DNA from: JACZWL01 sp046756445
Lineage (GTDB): Bacteria > Pseudomonadota > Gammaproteobacteria > Steroidobacterales > Woeseiaceae
DNA: 7,135 nt
Assembly (NCBI GenBank): GCA_046756445.1
Contig: JBHHWI010000134.1
Coordinates: 1 to 7,135 of the forward strand
Direction: 5' to 3'
In this document: positions 5,480 to 7,135 of the stretch, one piece after another
How positions within the stretch are numbered: position 1 is the stretch's first letter
Layout of the letters: every line of letters starts with the position of its first letter
Position numbers and translations under genes: made by a program
The notes under the pieces: generated by a model
What the model was told of the DNA's origin: nothing
Database searches by the model: none
Seen by the model: the letters and a program-made list of their open reading frames with translations, nothing else

Positions 5480-6765
5480 AATACCCTGCCGTGCTGGCTT
5501 GCTCGATCACATTGCTGCTGAGCGCGTGTTCCGGTGACCGCTTCGAGGAAGAACCGTTCCAATCGGATCGTCCCGACTATTACGTTGTTGACGAGAGCCT
5601 CACGCGAATCCGGTCCGACTTTAATGCAATGCAGGACAAGATTCGTCTGGTTTTCATCGTAGGACCGTCCTGTGGCATTTGCCTGCGCGGCATGGATGAC
5701 CTGAACGAGTCCATAGTGAGGTCCGTTCAGAGTGATCCCCGCATCCATACGCTGGTGATACACGTTCCGACCCTGGGTGCGCAGGAGAAACACGTTGCCG
5801 GCTCCATTCCTCTGCTGTCAGGACCCCGCGTGACTCATTACTGGGACCCGAGTGGAAATACCGGTATCGAATTCAAAAAGACCCTGGACATTCCGATGTA
5901 TGCCTGGGACCTCTGGTTCGTCTACCAGCCGGGAATCCGCTGGGCAGACGGCGATACGCCGCCGTATCCCGATTACTGGGAGCATCAGTTACCGGGCCTT
6001 GCAGCCGACAAGATGCTCGATGCACGACGGTTTGCCGGGGAGGTGAACGGGCGGCTCGCCGAGTTGCCGCCGGCGACCGAACAGGCCAAGTTCGCCCGGC
6101 TTCGGGAACGCGATGCCGGCATTCTGCCTGTGGCTCAGCCTCGCGGCGTCATAATCCGGCAGAATCACCTGAGCCGCGGCGGGTACGACGCGATCAAGCA
6201 AATCCGGTCGATTCGCATCAAAGGCACCACCGAAATCGGCGGCGAGGGCTATCCGCTGAGAATCGATACCGGGCGCCCGTTCCACTACAAGCGCATCGTC
6301 GGGGATCCGGACAACCAGTCGCTCGTGAGCTGGGATGGCAGCGCAGTCAGGCGCGAGGGCCCGGGACAGGGATTACCGGCCGCATTCCTCGACGAGGTTC
6401 TGACCTCGTTTGAGTTCGACGGGTGGATGACGGACTGGAAGGACAAGGGCCACCAGGTCTCGCGACTGGGCATGAAAAAAGTCGGGGAACGACTGCCCTG
6501 GCTCATGGAAGCCGGATTGACCAACGGCCGCACCTGGCACATCTACGTGGACAGTCATACCGGCGACGCTTTTCGAACGACGCTGATCGACGCCGGGGGC
6601 AATGAGAGGATCCGGATCGAGTATTCGGACTACAGGGATGCCGACGGGTTCAGGTTGCCGCATCGAATTCAGTATTTCGAGCAGGGACGGCTGTTGGCCA
6701 CGGATCGATTCTCCTCGATTCAGACGGTTTCGGCCGCGGACACAAGCAAAGCGGACATGACATGA
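5476..6765 (+). CDS. Lipoprotein with thioredoxin-like (CGIC) domain and C-terminal LolA-like region
   Basis: This 429-residue protein begins with a lipoprotein signal (hydrophobic core to residue 15, lipobox LSAC, lipidated Cys18), so the mature protein should be membrane-anchored and face the periplasm. Residues about 35-200 look like a thioredoxin-like fold: strand LVFIVGPS, then the active-site motif C66-G-I-C69, then helix MDDLNESIV. A candidate cis-proline segment is TLDIPMYAWDL. From about 215 to 425 a second region resembles LolA-like or outer-membrane-lipoprotein-sorting beta-rich domains, with RSIRIKGTTEIG, DWKDKGHQVSRLG, WHIYVDSHTGD and the EYSDYRDADGFRLPHRI pattern. In the mature protein the only cysteines are the lipid anchor and the CGIC pair. 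It overlaps both neighbours by ATGA, so it is tightly bound to the MerT-like operon. A role as periplasmic thiol reductant or metal carrier for MerT is an inference; CGIC could alternatively be purely redox. Confidence 0.82.
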   Translation: MKYPAVLACSITLLLSACSGDRFEEEPFQSDRPDYYVVDESLTRIRSDFNAMQDKIRLVFIVGPSCGICLRGMDDLNESIVRSVQSDPRIHTLVIHVPTLGAQEKHVAGSIPLLSGPRVTHYWDPSGNTGIEFKKTLDIPMYAWDLWFVYQPGIRWADGDTPPYPDYWEHQLPGLAADKMLDARRFAGEVNGRLAELPPATEQAKFARLRERDAGILPVAQPRGVIIRQNHLSRGGYDAIKQIRSIRIKGTTEIGGEGYPLRIDTGRPFHYKRIVGDPDNQSLVSWDGSAVRREGPGQGLPAAFLDEVLTSFEFDGWMTDWKDKGHQVSRLGMKKVGERLPWLMEAGLTNGRTWHIYVDSHTGDAFRTTLIDAGGNERIRIEYSDYRDADGFRLPHRIQYFEQGRLLATDRFSSIQTVSAADTSKADMT

Positions 6766-7135
6766 AACAATCCGACCCGTTAGAGCTGGTCGGGCAAGGA
6801 ACTCTCCAGCCGCCCGGCCCGATCGGCCGCCTGACCAGACTCGCACTCGGTCTCGCGTGCCTGTATGCATTGTATGAATTGATTCTCTACCACCAGAGCA
6901 TCATTCGGACGCCGGTTTCCGTGCTGCCGAATCTCGCAGTCATGGTTTTTGCCGCAGTATTCATCACCAACTACGTCGTGAATATCGGCCTGGGCAGGAG
7001 CTGGGGCCGATGGCCGGTTTACATGCTGGTCGGGGCGTCGGTGCTGGCGGCCGGGATTGCATGGCTGACGTTCGGAACCCCGGATCATCCGCTGTTCGGT
7101 GCCGTACTCTGGGCCTGGCTGGTCTGGTTCTTCGC
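6762..7135 (+). CDS. Multi-spanning membrane protein of unknown family (partial, runs off window)
   Basis: The frame starts at ATG 6762, overlapping the lipoprotein stop as ATGA, and stays open for 124 codons to the window edge, so its 3' end is missing. I do not recognise the family. The hydrophilic N-terminus (about residues 1-25, including PPGPIGRLTR) precedes hydrophobic segments at about 27-43, 54-75, 85-104 and from 111 onward, suggesting at least four transmembrane helices. Visible polar features are E39 within TM1, N57, N70 and N74 in or next to TM2, and a basic loop, GRSWGRWP (78-85). The only cysteine seen is C33, so it is not an obvious thiol transporter. There is no good Shine-Dalgarno site, so translation probably depends on coupling to the upstream gene. 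Its place as the fourth gene of a metal-regulated operon suggests a role in the same process. Confidence 0.75.
   Translation, partial: MKQSDPLELVGQGTLQPPGPIGRLTRLALGLACLYALYELILYHQSIIRTPVSVLPNLAVMVFAAVFITNYVVNIGLGRSWGRWPVYMLVGASVLAAGIAWLTFGTPDHPLFGAVLWAWLVWFF

Noticed and set aside
1..7135. tRNA, rRNA, CRISPR array, insertion sequence or phage attachment site
   Set aside because: No cloverleaf, regularly spaced repeats, terminal inverted repeats or transposase-like frames were seen on either strand.

Overview
The window looks like chromosomal DNA of a moderately GC-rich Gram-negative bacterium. A lipobox-bearing lipoprotein with a LolA-like region, a MerT-type inner-membrane protein and Shine-Dalgarno-led genes fit Proteobacteria, probably Gammaproteobacteria. 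That placement is an inference from gene content, not from a phylogenetic marker comparison.

Left part (1-2100): the last 17 codons of a rightward gene (ends 55); a rightward 160-residue protein of unknown function with six cysteines (128-610); then a leftward pair made of an NADP-binding F420-reductase-like (NpdG/COG2085-type) protein with an apparent signal peptide (2100-1366) and, 31 bp behind it, a 250-residue protein of unknown function (1334-582). The 160- and 250-residue genes converge and overlap by 29 bp at their 3' ends.

Middle (2101-4413): a 208-bp divergent intergenic region, then a complete elongation factor G-like translational GTPase of 681 residues (2309-4354). It stands alone, outside any visible ribosomal-protein operon, and its switch I region departs from the canonical EF-G sequence. 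It resembles the EF-G2 type.

Right part (4414-7135): the most interesting region. A leftward MerR-family metal regulator with the three-cysteine layout of the CadR/PbrR/MerR group faces a rightward operon. Between them lies a textbook MerR-type promoter: TTGACC and TAGCAT separated by exactly 19 bp, with a TGTAG-CAA-CTACA dyad in the spacer. The promoter drives, in order, a 69-residue cysteine-rich protein of the GDCCVxC family, a MerT-like mercuric transport protein, a lipoprotein with a thioredoxin-like CGIC site followed by a LolA-like region, and a multi-spanning membrane protein cut by the window end. The last three genes are joined by two ATGA stop/start overlaps. No merP, merA or merB is visible. 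The layout suggests a metal-responsive, probably Hg/Cd/Pb-class, thiol-based import or handling system in which the CGIC lipoprotein could stand in for MerP. The metal, the direction of transport and the role of the LolA-like domain are inference.
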